Assembly (NCBI GenBank): GCA_016110215.1
Contig: JADWQD010000024.1
Location: 218,673-282,672, forward strand
Source: Capronia americana
Taxonomy: Eukaryota; Ascomycota; Eurotiomycetes; Chaetothyriales; Herpotrichiellaceae
DNA: 64,000 nt
Direction: 5' to 3'
The notes beneath the pieces were generated by a model, which made no database searches, was not told the origin of the DNA, and saw only the letters and a list, made by a program, of their open reading frames with translations. The translations under genes and the position numbers were made by a program. Positions 56,035 to 64,000 of the stretch are shown one piece after another (position 1 is the first letter of the stretch; every line of letters begins with the position of its first letter).

Positions 56035-56387
56035 ATTCCGCATTACCGGATGAAATTCCTTTGAGTAAGAAGCCAAGTCCAGTACCCTTCAAGGTCAAAG
56101 GAGGACAGGTACGAATGACTGTGATTGAGCCAAATGCTCCAGCTGGTCGCGATAACAATCCAAATGGGAGGGAAGATCTCGGACCTTCTTCGGACACGCA
56201 ACATCACAATCTCTGGAGACCTTGTGGCCCAGCTCAAGGAGATTAGTGATATTCTAGCTGTTTCCAAGAAATGCTGTCCAGCCTGCAATGCCACCGTGGA
56301 AGGGGTCCACAGATTGACCCTAAAGTGTACTGGACCTGGCTTCTTACACAAAGGAACATCATCCGGTAATGCGGAACGGAGGGGTTT
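56035..56387. mobile_element. Foldback element with ~62-bp inverted arms
   Basis: 56035-56097 and 56325-56387 are reverse complements at most positions (GCATTACCGGATGA, then AAGAAGCCARGTCCAGTAC). The 230 bp between hold the start of a deaminase-like frame. It may be a MITE-like element or an inverted duplication of the gene end. Confidence 0.65.
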
Positions 56388-56859
56388 GCCAGACCTCACC
56401 TTCTCAGAAATGACCTTTCTGAAGCGAAAGAGAGGGAACCAAAATACGAAAATAGGAGAATCACAGCCGAAGCAGAAACACCGCCAGTCACCAATCCAAG
56501 AAATATCGGCTTACTTCTCTCGGCCAGACGACCAGCAACATAAAGCGACGTCCCCTCCGAAGCCGTCCGCAGTTCGTTTCGGAGAGGATCCGAGCCAAAA
56601 GTATTTCAGATGGCCGCCGCACAAGACCAAAGAGGACAGGTACGAATACAAGGATGTTTCGGAGAGGACAGGTACGAATACAAGGCGTTTCGGAGAGGAT
56701 CAAGGCGCAAATTACGCACGGGATTCCGAGCGAGAAGTACACGAGACGACCAAGGTACAAGATCAAATAGGATACGTACGAATACAAGGACGTTTCGGAG
56801 AAGCATCCAAAGAGCCCTGGTGTCTCGACGGCGATAGCGGGCGCCGTCGCAGGTACTAG
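56125..56859 (+). CDS. ORF with deaminase-like VSKKCCPAC motif, 244 codons
   Basis: The frame is open from about 56125 without a clear ATG (in-frame codons start TTG). Residues about 35-60 read LKEISDILAVSKKCCPAC. The SKxCCxxC pattern after a helical segment resembles the zinc-binding half of fungal OTT_1508-type deaminase-like proteins. The expected upstream HxE half and downstream Trp/Pro-rich end are not seen. The last 110 residues come from the repeat family (EDRYEYKDVSE), so the C-terminus is probably artificial. Likely a remnant. Confidence 0.3.
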   Translation: MSQMLQLVAITIQMGGKISDLLRTRNITISGDLVAQLKEISDILAVSKKCCPACNATVEGVHRLTLKCTGPGFLHKGTSSGNAERRGLPDLTFSEMTFLKRKRGNQNTKIGESQPKQKHRQSPIQEISAYFSRPDDQQHKATSPPKPSAVRFGEDPSQKYFRWPPHKTKEDRYEYKDVSERTGTNTRRFGEDQGANYARDSEREVHETTKVQDQIGYVRIQGRFGEASKEPWCLDGDSGRRRRY

Positions 56860-56939
56860 CAAGGTCGTTGCGAGTTGAAAACTTCCATAACTTCTCCGGT
56901 CTTGTTGAGCTGAGGATGCGCTCTATGGGTTCGTACAAT

Positions 56940-57323
56940 CAAGTTTGGTCCCAGTGGCGACCCAGAGATCACCAAACAATATTCGTCGTTGCTAATGGCG
57001 AAGGCCTTCTTTCCGATGCCTTCTTTGCCACCGCGAGACTGGACAAGCATATCTAAAGGCTGTGAAGATGCCTCCTTTGGTGCCTGGTTCAACAAGGCTC
57101 CTTTGGCGTGAGCAACTGGTACGACTCCAGCCCAACAGCAGAGAACGAATTCTTCGACAGCGTCCCCTTCGCTACCAGCTTGAAAACCCCGTCACCAACG
57201 TCCTCGAGCTCGGCCTCCATTCTCGGGAGGTATTCGGCTACTAGGCTGCGTCAAGATACCATCAAACAAGTTCTCCACATGATCATCTGGCCTTGGAGCG
57301 CGAGTCCAGCGAAACTGGTTTGA
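56940..57323 (+). pseudogene. Decayed coding stretch, unknown
   Basis: One frame reads IKFGPSGDPEITKQYSSLLM to FGAWFNKAPLA and a stop at about 57113. The next phase continues smoothly with SNWYDSSPTAENEFFDSVPF to a stop at 57323. A single small indel near 57110 would explain the break. An antisense frame here is also open. No family recognised. Confidence 0.3.
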
Positions 57324-57382
57324 GGGGATTGAGGCGGCCGGCTGGAAATACAAGCGGTTGAACACATACAAAATTTATTGGA

Positions 57383-57428
57383 GGCTTGTCGGCTTGTCGG
57401 CTTGTCGGCTTGTCGGCTTGTCGGCTTG
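57383..57428. repeat. 8-bp microsatellite (GGCTTGTC)n
   Basis: About 5.5 perfect units. Confidence 0.9.
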
Positions 57429-57429
57429 A

Positions 57430-58427
57430 CCAGCATCATCCAGCCGGTACACGACTCGACACACATGGTGAGTCATAGTTTGGCTGGCGTCCATGCATGT
57501 CGCAGCTCGTAACTGGCTTGTGGTCAGTCGACCGTATATGGAGGATCAATAGGTGTGTGGATGATGATGAAGAAGCTGGCGTGCATTAGGATAATCACGA
57601 CTCGCAAACCGGTCTGGAGCCGCTTGATTTCGACTCTCTTCCCCGGGTTTTCTCTCGCCTGATCAACGTTCCCTTGGGATTCATGATTTCGCCCCCTGAT
57701 CTATGTTCTTTCTACGGCACATAATCACTTCTTTACTGTACGTCAGGGAGCCCGTGACTCGCGTGGAGGCGGGGGAGGAGCTTCTCGTTGCTCGTCTTGG
57801 AAGTGCCGGTTTTCCTGGGTTGGCACCCGACCGAACGTCTTTCGGACCACCGTCGATTTGCACGTTGTCTTCTGCCATTGTGCAGTACTGGCTTCCTGTC
57901 CCAGGTCCATGGAGCAGCTATCTATCCATCCTCCTTTACCTGGTCCTCCGTTCTTCCCTGCCGAGTTGGCAGTGGCGGGGCGGGGGGGATTGCTCTCGTG
58001 GAGGTTGATATGATACGCACGTACACAGCGCCTTGTCGACGAGACCGTCCGCAGTATTCAGAGGTATACCGACCGACCGACCGCTACGCTCTACAGAACT
58101 ACATCTTACCAAGACTAATAGTTTCACAGGGACGTGGCATTAGCCTCGGTCTGAGCCTCATCACGATCATACCGGATGTTCGAGCTGCCTCATGCCCTCC
58201 TCCGCAACTCCTCCTGCTCTCTCGCTGTGTTACTGCTGCCGGGCACGGATACCCGAGGCCGCTCTCCCATCCAAAACGACCACTCTCGGCTGATAGCTCC
58301 TCCCCCAGCAGGCTGGAATTCCTACCTATGTCTCCGAATAAATTGTGGAAAAGGGAGGCTGGGCCCGAAAAAGTGAGCGATCGAGGAACAAAAGGTCACG
58401 GTTTGTTTAACAGCTACGGCTCATCGG
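57430..58427. other. No supported gene
   Basis: A 215-codon frame (57788-58435) has no ATG at its start and a composition typical of chance. Confidence 0.35.
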
Positions 58428-58690
58428 ATGCATAGGAATTCAACCTCTTCCAAACTCAAAGATATAAGTGAGTGCGTCCGAAGAGAACATGAAAGGAGCC
58501 CAGTCGAGAGAGGAGAGGAGACCCAGGCCTGGCGCAAGCATATGTCTGAAATCATAGGGCGCACTGTGACATTGTCCACCTTCAACACCGGCAGGCAGGC
58601 AGGCGGGCAGGTAGCCTCACAAGCTTGTCGGTCTGGTGCAACCGGCTGCGGTGTGACGGGCGCGTCTGTTGCCGCAATGTTCAAAGAACG

Positions 58691-58798
58691 TCAGTCCATC
58701 GCAAGAAGGTTCTACACCGTTACCCCCCCGACAACAAAGCAATTCAGTCCCTCGCAAGAAGGTCCTACGCCATTACCCCGGACAACAAAGCCGTGGTT
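58691..58798. repeat. ~53-bp tandem duplication
   Basis: Two units share TCGCAAGAAGGT, CTACRCCRTTACC and GACAACAAAGC. They interrupt a frame starting MHRNSTSSKLKDISE at 58428, which also has a GTGAGT donor at about 58468. Confidence 0.65.
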
Positions 58799-59211
58799 AG
58801 CCAGTCCGATGAAAACGACAGGAACTTTCACGTGAAGTGCGTCCAGCGCGCTCCATGCCTGTTCTACACTTCATCCAGCAGTGTGCTTGATGCGGTGAGT
58901 GGGTTGTATCGCGCAAGGAACGTCGGTGGCAAGGAACGCTGGGCGCACTAGTGATGAGTACTCTAGCTCGACAAGCACCCAGTTGATGGTGTCTTCCAAC
59001 GGAGGAACCATAAGCCCCCGTTGGCACACCAAAGACCCGGCGACAGCTATGGAAACTGGTTTCTTGGACGGTTGTGATCTTCAAGACACCATTGTCGGTC
59101 GGCTTGCAGAGCCAGACTTGCACAAGAACAACCCGCAGCCGTTGCCCTCGATCTCTCATACATATTCTCTCGGCACACCCGACAACTGAAGTAGATGAAT
59201 CTTACGGCAAT

Positions 59212-59600
59212 AAGGTGAGTGTGCATTTCAATACTTGAGCAAAGGTCGGCCCAGGGCCACACCAGGAAAGGTTCGGTTTCCACTACCTGTGGACATCTTA
59301 CGCATTTCGGCCACCTCGCAGCCTTCTATCAACTCCTTGCATGGAGACAATTGCAGCAGGGTGAGTAATCCACTCAGGAAGAACATCTCCGAGGGCTTTC
59401 AGTGCTAACCGTTTAAGTGTCGACGTGATGGGCCACTCTTCGAAGACGCTGATGAACACCTAGCCTTGAGTATTCCACTCTTGTTTGTCCGAAAGACCGA
59501 GACCCTTTATGGTGGCGTGGCAGACGACAGTGCCGGAGGCTGTGATTACTATGTACCAATGCATACTTACATGGTACCACTCAACTCGATTGATCGGTGA
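59212..59600 (+). CDS. Candidate two-exon fragment, unknown
   Basis: A frame open from 59212 reads VDILRISATSQPSINSLHGD and meets a GTGAGT donor at 59361. The 57-nt intron has a GTGCTAACC branch and TTTAAG end at 59417. The next exon continues in phase with RRDGPLFEDADEHLALSIPL to a stop at 59600. The intron contains an in-frame stop, so splicing is required. No ATG is found upstream, so at least one exon is missing. No family recognised. Confidence 0.35.
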
Positions 59601-59752
59601 TTTACAGATAACTGCAACCTTGAAATCGACCCCCAAAATTTGGAAAACACAGAAACAACTAGAAAAGGACCTCCCCTAAGCTTATGGTTTTGTGACTCTC
59701 GCGCAACAGTCTAGCGCATTATGCACGAGGGTTTTTCCCTTTTGTTCTCTTC

Positions 59753-60375
59753 AGCTTACTGAATGGGCATCTTCGGGAGCTTTATCCTCGGGAGATTCCT
59801 CCTCAGGAAATACATCAGATGACGAGGAATCTCGTGCCCTGACTGAAGAGGAGCGGATTATCCTAGAAAGTGAGAACCCGGAACTCGACTTACAGGAAAG
59901 GCTTTGGAAACTTGGCACCATTCGCTCTCTCATTCAGGATTTCGAAGACCAGGAAGAGTTTCACGAGTCCCTCTCTCGATACAGCTTCCGCGACAATGCC
60001 CTGCTTTCAACACCTGGATACGAACGGCGTACAGATATGATGAACACTATCGCTGATGAGCCAGTCAAGGCACCCCCTGTCACAGCTCAAGACATTGAGG
60101 ACTTTCTCGAGGATGAACGTCGTCTTGACGGCTGTCTGAACACCAACTGGGTCGACACAGCCGTTGCCCGAAGACCTATAACATTACTTCTGACGGGTCA
60201 CAGTATCGCATTACGGCCAGCACCTACACTTGCTTTTGCAACACTTGCACTGCTCGCTCCTGAACACAAGCTTGTTTGGCGGGTGAGAATCTACTATCTC
60301 TGCTCGATGCGAAAGCCTCCACCTAAGGGCTATATATGGAATAAGAAGGTGGGCAGCTATACGGTAGAAAATTGA
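59753..60375 (+). CDS. Acidic helical protein, member A of a local pair
   Basis: The coding part begins after a strong polypyrimidine tract and CTCTTCAG acceptor at 59752. It reads GDSSSGNTSDDEESRALTEE and then a helical block with ENPELDLQERLWKLGTIRSL. A GTGAGA donor after LVWR near 60281 suggests a further intron; unspliced the frame ends at 60375. The same order (DSSS, acidic linker, EER, ERL-K, I--LI, S-Y) recurs at 61.25-61.5 kb, so the two are diverged duplicates. Function unknown. Confidence 0.45.
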
Positions 60376-60576
60376 GCATAGTACTAGCCATCATTCAGCC
60401 TCCGCCAGCTGAAACCTCCGCCTGTGTGAATGAATCCAGACAGATCACCGAGCGGTCTTCGCTCAGATATGTTTCTCGCTTGACATGGAACCAGCCAGGA
60501 CTGGACACTTTCAGGGAAGGGCAAACAAAGGCCATCACAATATTTCACACGGCCACGTGATTGGTCCATCACAAAA

Positions 60577-60745
60577 CATCACGTGGTCTAACTTGTTCTG
60601 CGACAAATTGTGCCTCCGTTGAGTGTCTTTCTTTCAGCCAACCTTTGTTTGCCCTACCCACCTGTTAACATGGTTATTGTCGCTGTGAGTATCTCCTTGA
60701 AAGGCTCTACACTATTTCATTGTATTATTGTCTTGCTCTAATGGT
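60577..60745 (+). repeat. CACGTG-containing dispersed repeat, copy 3
   Basis: Begins ACATCACGTGGTCTAACTTG and TTCTGCGACAAATTGTGCC and ends with TTTCATTG and TCTTGCTCT blocks, as at 48817. It separates the two related acidic genes. Confidence 0.65.
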
Positions 60746-60903
60746 GCCTGTCCTTTGGAAGCACATCAACCCTGCGCAACATCAATCATCAGGGTTATCA
60801 CACCTTAACACTTGACGCCCAAGATAGGAGAGAGGGAAGGGGGTCAATCAAAGCCTTGTACAGATGAAGACAGGGTCCAATAGGCAGCTGACGGATTTGA
60901 TAA

Positions 60904-62004
60904 ATGTACAAACCTACATCTATATGGCTTTGGCATGAAAGTGTACGGAGGGCAGCGCAGCTAACAGTTCACAGCTCAACAGTCCTCGATCCATACCAAA
61001 TGGAAGCTGGCCAAGGAGTGCTCCAGTCTAGCAGAGACCGCATCCTCAACAACAACTTGAGGAGCAGCAGCGAACTGGGAACTCAACAGCGCAAACCTCC
61101 GTCCTCCACTCTAAGTTTTTGTCCTCGTCCTCCACTGAGCACCTCCCCTCGAATCCCCAGACCTGAAGACGACTCGGATCCAGATTCAACTTCGTCCTCA
61201 GATGCGTCGCCCGACAGAGGTCGACGTCGACAACCAGAAAACTCGTCACACGACTCATCGTCCGACATTGGGTCTCATAACGGCGAGCATGATGGGGAGC
61301 GGTTTTCAGCAGAGGAACGAATGCTTATAGAGGCAACCGATATGCAAATCAATACCCACGAGCGTCTTGATAAGTGGTTAATCATCAAGGAACTTATTAA
61401 AAACCATCAAGAGAAACAGGCCTTGGATGAGGCGATCTCGCACTATGATCGCCCTGAGATAGCCTACCTCAACGCAGAAGGCGAGGCATGGCTCCGCGAC
61501 ATGTCGGCGGTCTTAGTGCTGGGAGCGGCCTTGCCTACTGTAGACCCACGCTGGTGGTCCCTGTCTTGTCCCCCTTTCCAATACTGGCGAAGACCGAGCT
61601 TATACCCGTGTTCACACCCGCGATTCCACTCAAGGCTGGACTCGCACTCAAATACAGTGCAGACATCGCTGAAACTCTGCAGTGCGGAGTGATGTTTTTG
61701 TAGACTGATCCCGCTGGAGTCGAAAGTGTTGACTGTAACACATCACCCCTTCTCGGCTCTGCTGTCCAAGTCGTTTTGATTGAACATACCTGCTCAGCGC
61801 GCATCAGGAGGTCAGGCTCGACGGGCCCCGAAGCGACAGAAGACGCAAGTTGCAACGAAGGCAATTACAGAAGCCTACTATGAACTCAGTTCCGATGACC
61901 CGCTCGGCAGCACCGGCGGCCGCAAACGGAAAGTTGACAAAGACACCTCGTATCAAGACGAAGACTTGGAAGATGAACTGCACTGCCCTGCACCGGACGT
62001 CTAG
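60904..62004 (+). CDS. Acidic helical protein, member B of a local pair
   Basis: The frame from the ATG at 60904 (ATG at 60999 also possible) is Ser/Pro-rich, then reads SSHDSSSDIGSHNGEHDGER and a helical block with EERMLIEATDMQINTHERLD, parallel to member A. After about 61500 the frame loses coding character (stop at 61692). A separate coherent exon, beginning after a GGTCAG acceptor at about 61815, reads ARRAPKRQKTQVATKAITEA and GGRKRKVDKDT to a stop at 62004. It has two basic nuclear-type signals and is probably the C-terminus of the same gene. The joining intron is not resolved. Confidence 0.4.
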
Positions 62005-62174
62005 CACATTCATTCATGGGAGCAATTTCTGGTTTGGCGAGAGTCACTCCGGCAGCTAACTTCATCAACCTTTCCAACCACTCTCAACCAGCGACACAAG
62101 AAAGGATGTTGTTGATCATACTCGGGACTTTCGCCTGTTGCGACAGTGCCTATCAGATTGTGGGTGACGTGTTG

Positions 62175-62560
62175 GTGTTGCAGCCATTCCTTTTAGCCAG
62201 TTCGTCCACCAGCCCCAACAGTGCTCGGATGACCAAACAGTCAGCAGCAGGGAGCTCTACACACTGGAGGAGAGTCCACCATCGCGAGACCACTGTAGGC
62301 TACCTAGCTCTACATCCCCCTTCTCCATCTGCCATCTTATGCCCCCCACCCATAGCAGCCAGCATGCCCTTGCGTACTTGCTCTGGAAGCACGCTCCACG
62401 TAAACGTCCAACAATGTCCACGCAGGTGACCCACTCCGAAGGCTCCGGGCTCGACCCGGACCAGGGAACTTGTCTGCCCTTGCGGCCCCTGGGAGGGTTC
62501 ATTCTTGCGAGTGAACTACACCGCTTCCTTGAAGGCTGCGGAGGCCACCTATTGGTATGA
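62175..62560 (+). CDS. Hypothetical ORF, strand uncertain
   Basis: 128 codons are open (FSQFVHQPQQCSDDQTVSSR, later HRFLEGCGGHLLV) with an ATG only at 62339. An ATG-started minus-strand frame covers the same bases. No family recognised. Confidence 0.2.
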
Positions 62561-62955
62561 CTGGACTTCTTGGGCATGTGACTTGTCTTTGCTCATTTTC
62601 GGAGCATCTTTCCCGAATCCGAACTTCCCCTCGTGCTCGTCGTAAGTGGCAATCTGGGTCCCGATCAGCTTTGCCGTTGTGTTGAGGCTGTCGTATGCTT
62701 GGAGTCGGTTCCTTCTGAGTGTCAGGCGTTGAGAATGACTAGGTCGACGGGAGTTAGCATCGATACTATCAGGGTACCCCCGGCAGAGAGGGCTGGGGTT
62801 CAATGGGGATGTCGACCTTTGGTTCCTTTGTTGGAACGCACACTCGCCTGGGCTCCCGTCTTTGCTGGAATAGTCTTTTCTGATGCCTCAGGCGTATCCT
62901 GACGTTCCCTGTCGTTGTTTCGACGTCCTTCTTGATGGATCCAACCGCTTAATGT
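62549..62955 (-). CDS. Candidate spliced fragment, unknown
   Basis: The 3' exon reads LQAYDSLNTTAKLIGTQIAT and HEGKFGFGKDAPKMSKDK to a stop at 62549, with convincing composition. It is preceded by a 39-nt intron (62777-62739: GTACCC, GATGCTAAC branch, CTAG) and a 5' segment EPKVDIPIEPQPSLPG. Phases across the junction favour a different, less structured frame, so the model is unsure. Confidence 0.3.
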
Positions 62956-63359
62956 GTGACACATGAGTTTGTGCGTGGACACCTTAATGATAGTCGTGCA
63001 AGGATATGCAACAAAATGCAGTTGTACAGTTGTTTGAACAACGGAGGGGAAGGGCAGCATATTGACAGCAGAAGCCCGATGAGATGTGAGCTCCGCCGAG
63101 GCCACCAGAAAGTGACTGGTTAGATGGAGCTCATCGTTCGTTGTTTGTGCGCAATGGTGCAACTCGCCTGAATATCTTGGCATGATGATGTGCACTGTGT
63201 CTACACAGACAATGGTCGTTCGTTTTCAGCCTGAACTTCAATAATAACAATACATTTGACGAATCCAATAATCAGAAGACGCGTCGATCTAGACTTCAGG
63301 CATTCCAACCCTTGCTCATCCATTCCAGATCCCACAGCTTTGTTTGACCGAAGCAATCT

Positions 63360-63545
63360 GATGGTCAGGCTGCGCCCGATCTACAGAAGCTCAAGGGCAA
63401 GCTCGATGCCGTCCCTTCCTATATCCTCCCAACCCTCTGGATCATCCAGTCAGGTTTTGGCCGGCTGAGGAATCTGAAGCTCCTGCAAAGAATGAAGGGT
63501 GGCAAGAAGGAATGCGATGTCGGCTGCATTGGCTTTGTAAGGTGA
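63360..63545 (+). CDS. Orphan exon, unknown
   Basis: Sixty codons read DLQKLKGKLDAVPSYILPTL and end GKKECDVGCIGF at a GTAAGG donor (63537) or a stop 6 nt later. A CT-rich stretch and a TTTTAACAG acceptor near 63675 follow, compatible with a ~140-nt intron. The gene may continue past the window. No family recognised. Confidence 0.22.
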   Translation, partial: DGQAAPDLQKLKGKLDAVPSYILPTLWIIQSGFGRLRNLKLLQRMKGGKKECDVGCIGFVR

Positions 63546-64000
63546 ACCCCAGCCCCTTCTACCTTTCCACCTTCTGCCCTTCCCCCTTCTCTGTCCGTTC
63601 TCCCATCGCATCTCTCCCTTCCTACCGTCGAGTCTAAGAACTACAGATCTTGCCAGCATTTCTTTCTTTTAACAGCTGGCTCGACCCCTTGATTTCGTAT
63701 TGTCCTTCCCATTCACAACTGGCCAGCAACCCCGGTCGTTGCCATCGTTCTGTACCCCGTCCACCTCCGTTGCCTCCATGCTCAGCACTTCCCGCTACAC
63801 CTCCTCCGACTGCTCTCCCAATGTCGGCGGCAAAGACCTCATCTCCCTTTAGATCTATCGCTCTTTCGACACCAGGGACAATCGTGGAACAGCAGGGATG
63901 AATGGCCATGTTGCCTGCGGTCTCTGCGACCCGAAGCGGTGAGCGATCCGTCTACTCCGAATGCTTTCCCGCATGACTGTTGACGCGGCTAGTCATGTCA

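Larger units (their letters stand above)
55350..56810. repeat. Degenerate repeat family with GACAGGTACGAATACAAGGA core
   Basis: Six copies of a ~45-bp core (about 55411, 55881, 56101, 56633, 56665, 56769) read AGGACAGGTACGAATACAAG followed by GACGTTTCGGAG, several then GCGTCCAAAG. Around three of them an upstream block (AGGATCCRAGCSAAAAGTA ... GACCG) repeats too, so the full unit is about 100 bp. Confidence 0.75.

Noticed and set aside
57788..58435. 215-codon plus-strand frame
   Set aside because: Starts on a non-ATG codon, with no splice support and chance-like composition.
10000..64000. Starship, LTR retrotransposon or DNA transposon body
   Set aside because: No tyrosine recombinase, reverse transcriptase, integrase or transposase motif was found in any frame I read, and no long terminal repeats.
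1..64000. CRISPR array or bacterial operon
   Set aside because: The tandem arrays lack unique spacers; spliced genes and VPS13 identify the DNA as fungal nuclear.

Overview
The window looks like nuclear DNA of a filamentous ascomycete (Pezizomycotina; a dothideomycete-like fungus is possible but not proven). The reasons are a very large intron-free VPS13 gene, short 45-60 nt introns with GTRNGT donors and CTAAC/CTGAC branch sites, and a DUF7924-like PD-(D/E)XK gene of a type common in this group. A run of exactly 100 N at 50594-50693 shows this is a scaffold assembly.

Layout. 262-9804 (minus) is one intact housekeeping gene, the lipid-transfer protein VPS13, 3180 aa. From about 10 kb onward the character changes. 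10-16 kb is gene-poor and full of degenerate tandem and inverted repeats. 16.1-19.4 kb (plus) holds a large orphan gene with two well-supported 5' introns. 20.9-22.8 kb (plus) holds a three-exon DUF7924-like PD-(D/E)XK protein directly behind a 21-bp tandem array. 23.2-24.1 kb (minus) is a long unknown ORF. 25-37 kb is a graveyard: a Rad5/SNF2 ATPase fragment, a HEI10/CCNB1IP1-like RING gene broken into pieces, foldback elements and orphan exons. 37-42 kb (minus) has three better genes: a small gene with an FWD-type fungal motif, a two-exon unknown protein whose frame continues past one stop, and an intact 606-aa membrane protein.

42-64 kb is again mostly remnants and candidates: a short-chain dehydrogenase piece, an NF-X1 zinc-finger piece, a small two-exon gene at 46.3 kb, a region of ~45-100 bp degenerate repeats mixed with a deaminase-like SKKCCPAC segment at 55-57 kb, and two neighbouring related acidic/helical proteins at 59.8 and 61.3 kb. 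Several short hairpin or TIR-type elements recur across the window (28.4, 28.8 and 55.6 kb; 29.2, 48.8 and 60.6 kb), which suggests non-autonomous mobile repeats.

I see no operon-like logic linking the genes, no tRNA, rRNA or CRISPR, and no intact transposase or reverse transcriptase. The picture is one conserved gene at the edge of a decaying, duplication-rich accessory region. Many calls between 24 and 64 kb rest on open frames plus canonical splice signals and are given low confidence.
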